A stretch of DNA of 64,000 nt from Tritrichomonas musculus. Its lineage: Eukaryota > Parabasalia > Tritrichomonadida > Tritrichomonadidae. Location of the stretch: contig JAPFFF010000008.1 in NCBI GenBank assembly GCA_039105265.1, positions 5,828,001 to 5,892,000 of the forward strand, read 5' to 3'. A program made the position numbers and the translations under genes. The stretch's first letter is position 1, and every line of letters begins with the position of its first letter. Below, piece after piece: positions 18,021 through 26,900 of this stretch. The notes beneath the pieces are model-generated. The model saw only the letters and a program-made list of their open reading frames with translations, ran no database searches and was not told the origin of the DNA.

Positions 18021-18428
18021 TCACAATACAGTTATAAAGATGAAGGAAAAGCAAGGATTTTTCTTGTTTGCAAGCAGAGAGTGAATAATGAGCTATGTAT
18101 TTTCACCATAAGAAAAGATATATATTTTGATGACAAAGAAAAATTTGAAGCATATGAATGTCGAATAGAGTCTATCGACCTGTATTATCCTCATGAAAAC
18201 AAGGAAATTTCGGATATTAATGAAGCGACAATCAATTGTATTGGAAGGAATCAACTTCCTCTTAATTTTTGGGCAAAACTGTCATTTAGAGATTTTGGAT
18301 TAAGTTTAATTATTTTGAAAAAAAAAATCCACAAGCAAAACCAGAAAACATTTTCTCAATTGTTAGTAGACAAATTTTCTAGAAAAAAACTGAAAATATA
18401 TAAGAAAAAGCAAGGTTTAATGCTTTGA
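18021..18428 (+). pseudogene. coding relic, unknown family
   Basis: A frame open for about 135 codons between a TAG at 18018 and a TGA at 18426, with no ATG before the middle of the conserved-looking part (only a GTG at 18081). The residues look like real protein (IFLVCKQRVNNELCIFTI, EAYECRIESIDLYYP, LNFWAKLSFRDFGLS) and end in a basic tail. I do not recognise it. It is probably a gene or element fragment. Confidence 0.35.
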
Positions 18429-18506
18429 TGGAGTTTGATAATCGGAACGCACAACATCAAATTGTTTGTATGCCATCATCAGTCTTTCTTTAAAATGTGG
18501 AATAAA

Positions 18507-18758
18507 TTAAATCGTCAGTTTTTTCAGAAATTCTGGGAGAATTAGTGCTATTTCTGTGAGTTTAGCAATAAATTCACTTAATATACTTTGAATTCTTTGT
18601 TTCTCTTTTATATATTCTTCATATGTTCTTGTTTTTAATAGACGTGCGGCCCAAATTCCTAAAAATGAATGATCACTAAAATGACGGATAATATAACTAT
18701 GGCAAAAGTTTGTATTTAAATTAAAATCTGCCCAGAATCTTTTGAGAGCAGTATGCAT
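18507..18758 (-). pseudogene. coding relic, unknown family
   Basis: 83 codons from an internal ATG (complement of 18756-18758). Protein-like composition: HTALKRFWADFNLNTNFCH, then WAARLLKTRTYEEYIKEKQR. Just upstream on the same strand another frame reads NFWVKLKTFIQFGGPS, which weakly resembles the plus-strand relic ending at 18428. It is probably a fragment of the same kind of sequence in the opposite orientation. Confidence 0.3.
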
Positions 18759-18776
18759 ATCAGGAAGGACCTCCAA

Positions 18777-19060
18777 ATTGGATAAAAGTTTTTAGCTTAA
18801 CCCAAAAATTTGCATATTTTTAAATATTAAACAGGATATTCCAGAACTTTCTTCTGGATGAAAAGATAAAGAAATTGGAATGGAATAATTATAGGTTATA
18901 GAATGATATAATTATTACACTAAGATTTTTTTTTTTTTTTTTTTGCCAAACTTTTTCTTTCCAAGGCATAGCTCAAATAAAAGATAATAGAACAGTAGTT
19001 AACATTAGGCTGTGATCAGTGCCATCCCACATCCTAACAATTTTGACCTCAAGCTAGCCG
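18777..19060. other. AT-rich spacer with a T19 run
   Basis: Spacer between the relics and the broken transposon, with 19 T at 18926-18944. No terminal repeat of the transposon was recognised here. Confidence 0.45.
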
Positions 19061-20820
19061 TCATTTCGCTGGTTCAATTTCTTCTGCGTCTGAGTCTGAT
19101 GGAAGATGCTGAGACTTCTGAGAATCTTGTTGCTGATTCTGATCTGGAGCAGAAAGAAGAGCATCAAGAAATGGATCTTGATCTTGGGAATTCTCCAGAT
19201 AATTTGATTCTTCATTCTTTGTATTATCATATTTAACAGAAGATGTTTTGAATTCTTCTGCTTTTTTCGGCTGAGTGAAATCCTCTAAATGATCCATAGG
19301 ATCTCCACTCTGAGAAGTTGCTGGAGGAGATGGAACACTGATATGGGATCCGGAAAGAGCTAATGGAGCTGAAGTAGTTGATTTTGGGTCGATCAACTTA
19401 GTAAGAACACGTCTAGGTTGGACTGGACCAAGGATTGATGTTTGTTGTTGCATACAATGAAAGACGAGGATAGTAAAAGTCAGAAAATACTCTTTGAATT
19501 TCAAATGAAAAATACTCTTTATTGATCCACCCTCTTTTCTGATTTCTTCTTCGAGTCGACACTTTTGTTTCAGGGTAGTCAATATTCCAAATTTCTTTAA
19601 ATCCTGAAGAATTTTCCATTTTTGATTGGTCAAATTTCAAAAAATTCTTGCCATTTTTTTGGAAGTGTTTGAAGCCAGCTTTCTCAAATGATGAACGAAT
19701 TGTGCAAGAACACTTGCTCATTTCATATGCTTTAAATATTCTAAGCAAATGGTCAATTTTAGGTGAAATAGTATCATTTCTGGGAATATGCTTTTTGTGG
19801 ATCTTTAAAACCCCAAACAACAGGAGATCTAATACTTGAAATATGTGAGAACAATGTGGAAGATAAGTTATGACTATAATATTATTTTCAGCCAGAATTC
19901 GTAATAGTTCGTCATCTAAATGGGATGAGCAATTGTCAAAAAACAAAATTGCTAAAAGTGACTCTGAACCACAACTAAGACGATCATTTTCAACTTGAGG
20001 AATAAATTTGTTAATAATATGAACTCTATAAACATCTTTTGTAATGTAAGATGAGTTTCCTACGTGAATTGAAAATCTAATGATGAAAAAATGTGTTCTA
20101 ATGATGGATCAGAAGTTACGACAAGTGGAAAATAAGATTCTCCACCCTTTGAAATGGTTACTACTAAAGTTATATGCCTTATTCCACGTTTAACAGGATA
20201 ATGCAAATCTTCATTTTCAAGGTCTTTAGGCACAATAACGATTTTTGGTTTCCGATTTTCCCAGTCTGATAATCCTGTCTCGTCGATGTTGTATACTATA
20301 ATTTTTTCAACGAGGTTCATGAACTCTATTAAATAAGTACGAGGAACTTTCAATCATAAGTCTTCTTGTGGAAATTTCAGTTTTTATGAGTGCATCCCGT
20401 TGTCTATACAAAAAGCTATAAAACCAGCTGGGTTTCTTCTACATACCTGATCATTTGTGGAAATGTTATAAAATCCATGGTAGTACGTTTTGATTGCAGC
20501 TCTGCAACAAGTTTTTCTTTATCATCTGTTAAAATAAACGGTCGCCCATTTTGATTTTGCTTTTTTCTACTCTTGCATAATATTTTCCGTACATTACCAT
20601 CGCTTATATTAAATAATATTGCAAGTAGTTTATTGTTTGCTGAGATAAAACAAACATTTTTCAGGTAGGATTGAGCAAAAATCAATTGTTCATTTCGGGA
20701 AGAACACTTAATAAAATCATCATGCTTGAACTACGTTCTTAGGTCTCTAGCTGTTAAAATAGTATTGATGGACCTCTCACATATTTCATCAATAGTATGG
20801 GGAGCGGCTTTTGGTGGCAT
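19061..20820 (-). mobile_element. broken pogo/Tigger-like DNA transposon (DDE_1 transposase)
   Basis: On the minus strand a transposase begins at an ATG (complement of 20818-20820; MPPKAAPHTIDEICERSI). It runs through a helix-turn-helix region (LLAILFNISDGNVRKILCKS), a linker (NGRPFILTDDKEKLV), then the catalytic part. The acidic triad of the DDE_1/pogo family is visible as NIDETG (about 20290), FFDNCSSH (about 19940) and QVLDLLLFG (about 19810), and an acidic C-terminal tail ends at 19061. The gene is dead: there is an in-frame TAG around codon 30, and the three blocks lie in different frames, so at least two frame changes separate them. Pogo-like elements move by cut-and-paste into TA sites. 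No clean terminal inverted repeats were found, so the limits of the element are uncertain. Confidence 0.8.
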
Positions 20821-20853
20821 CGTAAAAATACAAAAAATAAAAATAGATTTTTT

Positions 20854-20874
20854 TAACGTCTTTTAAAGACGTTA
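20854..20874. repeat. 21-bp palindrome near the transposon 5' end
   Basis: Arms TAACGTCTTT and AAAGACGTTA around one central T. It lies about 35 bases upstream of the transposase ATG. It may be part of a transposon end or a transposase-binding site; no partner was seen at the other end. Confidence 0.5.
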
Positions 20875-20929
20875 CCACTTTATTTACATATCTGTACTAT
20901 AAAACAAATTTTTTATTTTTTCAATACGA

Positions 20930-21960
20930 GCTGCTTCTTAAGAAACTTGTGAGCTCAAAAGCGAGGCTGGAGTGGATGACGCAGTTATGACTTTCTAACC
21001 GCTCATTATCGGCAGTTGGATTCACTCTCAGTCCATGACTCACATGCTAGGCGTGTTCTGAGGAGGCTCAACGCCTACGAAAAACACGCTGAAGCAGCTG
21101 CCTGCAATGCAGAATGTGGCGTCGCTCGTGACAGTCGCTTCAGCTGGTGTGCAAGGACAGGCGCTGCTTGGAACAGACGCGAAGAAGAGCTGCACGTAGG
21201 AGCTGCCTCGGCACGTAAGGATTCAGCCCACAAAAAAGAAGCGTATGCGGAGATTTGTGGGCTTCCACAAAGCTCACAGCAACCTCACAGCGCAGCAGAC
21301 GAGCGGATGTGATGAGAATGACTTCACTGTCGCTGCCGATTGCAGCTTCGTTGTAAAAGTATCTGAACAGCTGCTCTGTGTATATATGTTCGATCCTCTT
21401 GCAATCCTCTTCGACGAGGATCTCCATTAAGTCCATGTGGCTGAGGAAGAGCCGTGTTTCGCTGCTTCCTCTTTTTGAGAGCCCGCAGAGCTGTGCCGTA
21501 GAAGAGGTCGCTGCAGCTGCAACCTAGAATAAAAAACTCAGAAGTGAGCCGACAGTTTCACTGTGAAGTGAGCCTACTATGCTGCCTTTGCCGAATCGCG
21601 TGACATGCAACATGCCGAGTACAACAGCATCGAGGAAGAGTCGACGCGCCACTCCACATGCTGGCTCACGAACGGATCGGCGAGTATCTCATTGTTCGCG
21701 CGCACGACAAACGCGGAGTATTTATCGTGGCAGCAGACGCGGGCGAACAGCTCAGCCAGCCACGCTTCTCTTTTGATCAGATCGAACTCCTCATCAGTTC
21801 GAAGAAGCTCCAGCTTTGCACGACCAAGGTCGAAACTCGCTTCCTCCAGCTCACATCACCTCACCTCCGATTGAGACCCTCATTTACTCATGCAGAGTTT
21901 CTCCTCAGTTTCCTCCAGCTCGCAGCGCTTCTTCAAGAGGGCCTTCATTGACAGTCCTGT
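20930..21960 (-). pseudogene. GC-rich island with decayed minus-strand coding sequence
   Basis: Base composition changes sharply here: 21061-21120 is 33/60 G+C by hand count, against very AT-rich flanks. On the minus strand, protein-like pieces appear in several frames. One near 21950-21900 reads LLKKRCELEETEEKLC. One near 21855-21590 includes FDLGRAKLELLRTDEEFDL and AWLAELFARVCCHDKYSAFV. One near 21500-21240 includes MDLMEILVEEDCKRIEHIY and NEAAIGSDSEVILITSARLL. Stops and frame changes break them, so it cannot be a working gene. I do not recognise the protein; the first part is coiled-coil-like. The higher GC suggests a different origin or a recently acquired piece. Confidence 0.5.
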
Positions 21961-22400
21961 TCTCAATGAAATGTTGTTGATGAATGCTGACTGTTTTTCT
22001 TATCACTCTCAACTTTCTGCATACTAATGATGCTTCAGTTTTGCAGCTCTGATTACTTTTCTTTATGCTTCCAAAGTCCAACTCGCTCTTAGTGATCATA
22101 CATTTGAGATTTGCAGATTCAAAGTTTTTATTTTTTTTGGATTCCAAATCATTTATTGATGCAAGATTTTGTGCTTGATTGACACTTTCAAATTTTTTTT
22201 TTTTGTTAATTCGTCCCTTTTGATATTAAAATTGTTGCTTTCATTTTTGCTCTTTTTCCTATCTTCAAGAGTGCTCCATCTGCTAACTATCATTGCTAAT
22301 TTCATTGTCAGCTGACTATTTATCGTTTTCTTTTGGAATTTTGTTCTTAATTAAAATTAAAAAAATTTTGCCTTGATAGAAAGATTAGATACTCCAATTT
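21961..22400 (-). pseudogene. AT-rich upstream part of the decayed coiled-coil gene (tentative)
   Basis: The minus strand continues to show charged, coiled-coil-like stretches (ESANLKCMITKSELDFGS, then LVCRKLRVIRKTVSIHQQHF) upstream of the GC-rich island, again interrupted by stops. This may be the 5' part of the same dead gene, but GC content falls back to the local level, so the link is uncertain. Confidence 0.3.
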
Positions 22401-23110
22401 TAGTTGATGAAGAATTGAAATATAAATGATATATTTTTTTGAATCAATATATCTACTTTTGAATCACATCATCTAATTAACCAAAACTATCATTTAAAAA
22501 ATCTTTTTAATGCTCTTATAAAATGGTATTTTAGTCTTCTAAATGGCCTATTATATCCTTTAAAGAGCAAATATTATCACTTTTTTGAGTTTTGTTGATG
22601 AGATAATAAGATCTACGATTTACTTTTTATGACATTTTAAAAACAGCAATGGTCATCATTAATATTAAATAAATATTGATATGTTTTTATTTAATATGTT
22701 CTCTCTTTGAGATCATATTTATGACTGAAGCAATTATGATATTTAAAATGATATAATGATTTATTTCAATAAAAAAACATTAATTGAAAGAAAATTAAGT
22801 TTATACCTGCAGTTTCATTGAAAAATGTTATACGAAAATAGGTAAATTTGGGTATTTTTTTAACATAATGAAGATAAATATGTTTTTTAACCTTTTTTCC
22901 CTTGATAACAAAAATTATGAGGTTTAAAATTGAGGCAACTCAAGGTTTTTTTGATTATTAGACTTTATAAATATAAAATAATTTGTCTTTATAAATTTTG
23001 GATTTAATTTTATATAACATGAATTTTAAGAATATATAGTCATATTTTTTTGTTTTATCAATCTTTTTTAACAAAGATAAATTTATTTCAATTCTTACTT
23101 CAAACATTTT
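22401..23110. other. AT-rich spacer
   Basis: About 700 bases of AT-rich sequence before the membrane-protein gene. No ORF, RNA gene or good Inr was seen. Confidence 0.6.
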
Positions 23111-24982
23111 ATGAATACAGATTCAGATTTTGAAGATTTAAGTGATGAAATAACAAATAAAGAAACAGACGAAGGCACAAATAAAGAATATCATGACACT
23201 AATATCGAGGATGTTGGCTACGCTAGTAGTCTTCGCCAATTTTATCGTTACAAAAATAAAATAGCTTTCAAACCAATTGAAACAGATGAATGCAAGAATA
23301 AAGAGCAATCTCAAGCAGACTATCAAGCAACAACAATTTATAATACTTATTTATCAAAAGATCCAATAGACATAGAATATTATAGATCTCATAAATCGAT
23401 TCAACATTCAGAAGATCCAGAACAAGAAGTTCCTCCACCTATTCACAAAAAGAAGAAATCATCATTAGTTGATGGTTCTTCTTTTAGGCAAGAAGAATTT
23501 AAGAAGTATGATCGTTGGTTAAGATGTCATTGCATATCAAACAAAACTTTTTTAGGACACTCACAATACCAAATTCTTTTAATGTTTTTAGTTTTTGATT
23601 TTGTTGTAATATTAGGAATATTAATTTTTCATTTTCGAGGCACCACTCAAAAGCTTCTTCCAATACCTACAAGCATTGAATCAAAAAAGATAACTATAGG
23701 AAATATAATTATTAATGGAGATATGTTTAACAAAGAAGTAGATGTTGGTATTACATCAACGACAGAATTAAAATTTAACTCGTCTATTAATATTGGAGAG
23801 TCAACAATAAGCAAAGAAAATGGCACCAAGTGTGCCAGGTTCATTTTAAATGGCTCAATAAATATTGGAGACATTGTTTTTAACTATGATAATTCAGAAA
23901 ATAAATTTATAATTGATACAAAGAACGAAACTTTAAATATTGCGGGACATCTTAATGCAGGTGATGTTTTTGTTCAAAATGGTTCACAATTTGGTGGTTT
24001 AGTTTTTTCAAATGACAAGTGCATCAATTGCATTACAGATTCTACTAGATTATCAGCACGAATTCTTGATGATAATGATCAAGAAATAACCAATAAAATT
24101 AACATCGTACCAAAATTTCAATATTCAATGGCGAACGATGATTTAACGCTAATTTTTGGGGATGAAATTTCTTTTGTTTGTTCAAATAATGATGAAAAGC
24201 CAAATTGTAAAGAAATATCAACTCCAAATTTATTTCCTGTATCTTCTGATCATTTTATCCAAAAACAAATGAATCAAAATTGCATGGTTTTACATGCTCA
24301 AGAGTTTTATCAAAATAAAATTTTACGAATTTGCCAGAAGCAGGATACAAAGAAAGCCTCCCTTTTAATTAAAGATAAAATTCTTTACGAATTCAGTATT
24401 ATTCCGCAGCAAGCTTTTTTAATTCCAACATTTGAAGATGGAAAAATTATTCAAATATTAACAACAGAAGTCAAAATACATATTTATAAGTCAGATTCAT
24501 TATTTAATATTAATAATGAAAAAATACATAATGAAGAAAAAATCATTGATTCAAATTATGGATGCATTTCAAAGTTAAAAGCATTTTTGAATGATTTTGG
24601 AGACATTATTGTTTTTGCTCAGACATTAAAAGGGGTTTTAACATTCCGAATTTTAACATCAAATTTTTCTGTGACACCTCCTCAATTACAATTTCCTTCT
24701 CTTATAAAATTTGATGCAACAAGCCGAGATGGTGATCTTATTCTTATTGCTGGTGCAAGTGAAGGCGGATCTGTTTCACTTGGAAGATGCTTTGATGATT
24801 ATTGTAAGAAAATAAAATTGGTTCAAAGAAAAAATTTGGATACAGACAAAATTGAATTTATTGGCATATCTCTCAACAATGACAATAAACCAACCGTCTC
24901 GATATCCAGGGAAGGAAAGACCATCATTTTAAATTGCCAATCATTTATGTGTGAAGATATCAAATCACCTGTTTGGCTATAA
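23111..24982 (+). CDS. predicted type II single-pass membrane protein
   Basis: 623 residues, family not recognised. The N-terminal ~150 residues are acidic and polar with a basic patch (IHKKKKSS) and no signal peptide. One strong hydrophobic segment follows at about 154-175 (QILLMFLVFDFVVILGILIF), flanked by W-L-R-C-H-C before it and H-F-R-G after it. This predicts a cytosolic N-terminus and a large outside or lumenal C-terminal part. That part starts with short beta-rich repeats of the form I-x-I-G-x-I-x-x-N-G (about 188-300: KKITIGNIIINGDMF, SSINIGESTISKENG, GSINIGDIVFN, GHLNAGDVFVQNGS), with several N-x-S/T sites. A second region with scattered Cys and alternating strands follows. The layout suits a surface or endomembrane protein with a beta-solenoid-like stalk. 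Function is unknown; the gene looks intact. Confidence 0.85.
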   Translation: MNTDSDFEDLSDEITNKETDEGTNKEYHDTNIEDVGYASSLRQFYRYKNKIAFKPIETDECKNKEQSQADYQATTIYNTYLSKDPIDIEYYRSHKSIQHSEDPEQEVPPPIHKKKKSSLVDGSSFRQEEFKKYDRWLRCHCISNKTFLGHSQYQILLMFLVFDFVVILGILIFHFRGTTQKLLPIPTSIESKKITIGNIIINGDMFNKEVDVGITSTTELKFNSSINIGESTISKENGTKCARFILNGSINIGDIVFNYDNSENKFIIDTKNETLNIAGHLNAGDVFVQNGSQFGGLVFSNDKCINCITDSTRLSARILDDNDQEITNKINIVPKFQYSMANDDLTLIFGDEISFVCSNNDEKPNCKEISTPNLFPVSSDHFIQKQMNQNCMVLHAQEFYQNKILRICQKQDTKKASLLIKDKILYEFSIIPQQAFLIPTFEDGKIIQILTTEVKIHIYKSDSLFNINNEKIHNEEKIIDSNYGCISKLKAFLNDFGDIIVFAQTLKGVLTFRILTSNFSVTPPQLQFPSLIKFDATSRDGDLILIAGASEGGSVSLGRCFDDYCKKIKLVQRKNLDTDKIEFIGISLNNDNKPTVSISREGKTIILNCQSFMCEDIKSPVWL

Positions 24983-25435
24983 TACCATGTTTTGTATGTT
25001 TAATTAAATTTTTTTTTTTTTTCATTTTTTTCTTTTTTCTTCAAATTATATCATCATCTTATAACAACAGTCAGAAGACTTTTTCAATCAAAAAAAAAAA
25101 AAAACTTAACATTAGGCTAACTTTATTACTATCTAATCTTTTTTTGTTCTAAAAAGAGAGACAATTAGACACATTAACATCAGTTCACATTATATTTGAC
25201 CTTTAAACAAGTCACTTTTTGAATAGTCTTTCAAAAAGTGCCAATTTATAAATGATTATAATTATCTTGAACAATTATTATTTAAAATGTAATATTTTCC
25301 TAATAATAAAAAGAAAATATAATATAATATATATTTTTAACTTAAATATTTTTTAAAAAGCTAACAGTATCGTTTTTGAAAAAACTGAAGACTGAGTTGA
25401 TAACAACATGTTAAAACCCTTATAAAAAGATCGTT
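24983..25435. other. AT-rich spacer
   Basis: Contains long T and A runs (around 25010-25025 and 25090-25104). No gene or RNA is supported. It should hold the promoter of the HP1-like gene, but no perfect Inr lies next to its ATG. Confidence 0.6.
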
Positions 25436-26104
25436 ATGAATCAAAATGTTTACGCTGTAGCAATATCTGCTTCACGAGTTGAAAACGGCGTAAAAGAATT
25501 CTATGTAGGTGTAAGGAGAAAGGATGAAAACTTTTTTAGTAATGAAATTGATTGGAACTGGTATCCTGAAAGTTCAATAATTAATTTTAACAAACTTATA
25601 CCAAAAACTAATGATAATCTTACATATTCAAATAATCAAACAAATCAATCATCATCATATGCAGGAACAATGAGTCGAAGATCTTCTTCCAAAAATTCTC
25701 GCAAAAAAAAGGATAAAAGCAAACAAACTAATACAAAGAACGATGAAGAGCCAAACTTAAGACATGTTCAAATAATGAGAGATAATTTATTATTTTGTAT
25801 TAATGTTGAAAATCCTAAACTTGAATCCTGCTCCAAAATAATCCATTCAAAATTTTTCCCCAATGACAACAATACTATGAACAAAAAAATCACGAAAATA
25901 TTGGGTTACACTAAAAATCAGATAACTGGACAAATCATTTGGAAAGTAAAATTAGAAGAAAACAATAGAACAATAGACATTTCACATGCTGATTTAATCC
26001 ATAAAAATCGTGATCTTTTTGTTGAATATTGTAGAAATAATTTTGTAGATAATGAAAGATCAAACAATAATATTAATGATTCAAATAGTTTTCCAATAGT
26101 ATAA
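25436..26104 (+). CDS. HP1-like protein (chromodomain-like, hinge, chromoshadow-like)
   Basis: 222 residues. Residues about 4-52 follow the chromodomain pattern: VYAVAISASRVENGVKEFYV, then WNWYPESSI where HP1 has the strand-and-helix W-E-P-E-x-x-L. Residues about 79-101 are a basic S/K/R hinge (SRRSSSKNSRKKKDKSK), as in HP1, where it binds nucleic acid. Residues about 151-204 follow the chromoshadow pattern: KITKILGYTK, GQIIWKVKLEENN, then LIHKNRDLFVEYCRNNF. HP1 proteins bind methylated H3K9 through an aromatic cage and dimerise through the shadow domain. Here Y6 fits the first cage position, but the Trp of the usual K-W is replaced (YVGVRR), so methyl-lysine binding is uncertain. Assignment is by pattern only. 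If correct it is a nuclear heterochromatin protein. Confidence 0.6.
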   Translation: MNQNVYAVAISASRVENGVKEFYVGVRRKDENFFSNEIDWNWYPESSIINFNKLIPKTNDNLTYSNNQTNQSSSYAGTMSRRSSSKNSRKKKDKSKQTNTKNDEEPNLRHVQIMRDNLLFCINVENPKLESCSKIIHSKFFPNDNNTMNKKITKILGYTKNQITGQIIWKVKLEENNRTIDISHADLIHKNRDLFVEYCRNNFVDNERSNNNINDSNSFPIV

Positions 26105-26600
26105 TGATTTTCTTTTTAAATACATTTTTGTTCACTGCTGTATACAGAATATGTTGTATACTATTATGTAAATTAAGCAGGGCACTTAGATCTGATTTAA
26201 ATTTCTTTATTATTTTAGATTATATAGAATTAATTTCTTGCACTTCTATTACTCATATTTTATAAATGTCATAAAAACATTTTATTTCGATATTAATTGA
26301 TATATATTTTAGGAAATTTGAAGATATATTTTTTTACGGTGTTATATCAAATTTGAAAAGGCTTCAAAATTTCAAATAGTTAGCTAACAATTTTTTTTTG
26401 CTAGCAAGTATTTTTTTTTGACATAATACTTATTTTTATGTTATTTTTTTTTAAAAAATATCATAAAGAAATACCTCAAAAATTATGCAACTTTTTTATT
26501 TGAAATTATACAACTTTTTGAGCTTTATTCACAAAATATTTGAAAGCTATTTTAATAAAAAAACGAAAATCCGAAAAATCTCAGAAATTAACGAAATCAA
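26105..26600. other. AT-rich spacer upstream of the giant gene
   Basis: About 500 AT-rich bases. No ORF and no perfect Inr next to the ATG at 26601; the sequence just before it reads ATTAACGAAATCAA. Nothing else is supported. Confidence 0.55.
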
Positions 26601-26900
26601 ATGAGTTCGTTCAAGATTATTGGAGAATCAAATAAATCATTTTTTATCAATCCTACTGATTACAGAAAAAGATTAAAACTATTTCAAGAAATAGACTTCT
26701 CAAAAGAAACCCAATATTATATAAAATCAATAGTTAGCCAAAATAGTATTAAGATTTTCTTTGAATCAGCTAAGAATGATATTCTACCAGAAATCAATAA
26801 CCTCAATGTTTTTGATTTATTCAATTTAGCCAATGAATTTCAATACGAAGAACTTTTGATGCACGTTAATGAATTTATTAAACAGCAATCACTTGAAAGA
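26601..26900 (+). other. BTB/POZ-like N-terminal domain of the giant protein
   Basis: SSFKIIGESNKSFFINPTDY begins like the trichomonad BTB-type lead. It is followed by YYIKSIVSQNSIKIFFES and ILPEINNLNVFDLFNLANEF, matching the BTB pattern of a strand, a helix and the LLxLAxxFQ helix. BTB domains usually dimerise or bind cullin-3. A helical region resembling BACK follows up to about 27370. Confidence 0.6.

Noticed and set aside
21579-21951. Plus-strand ORFs of 65-97 codons in the GC-rich island
   Set aside because: They overlap each other in different frames, and the minus strand gives more protein-like sequence, so they look like shadows of a dead minus-strand gene.
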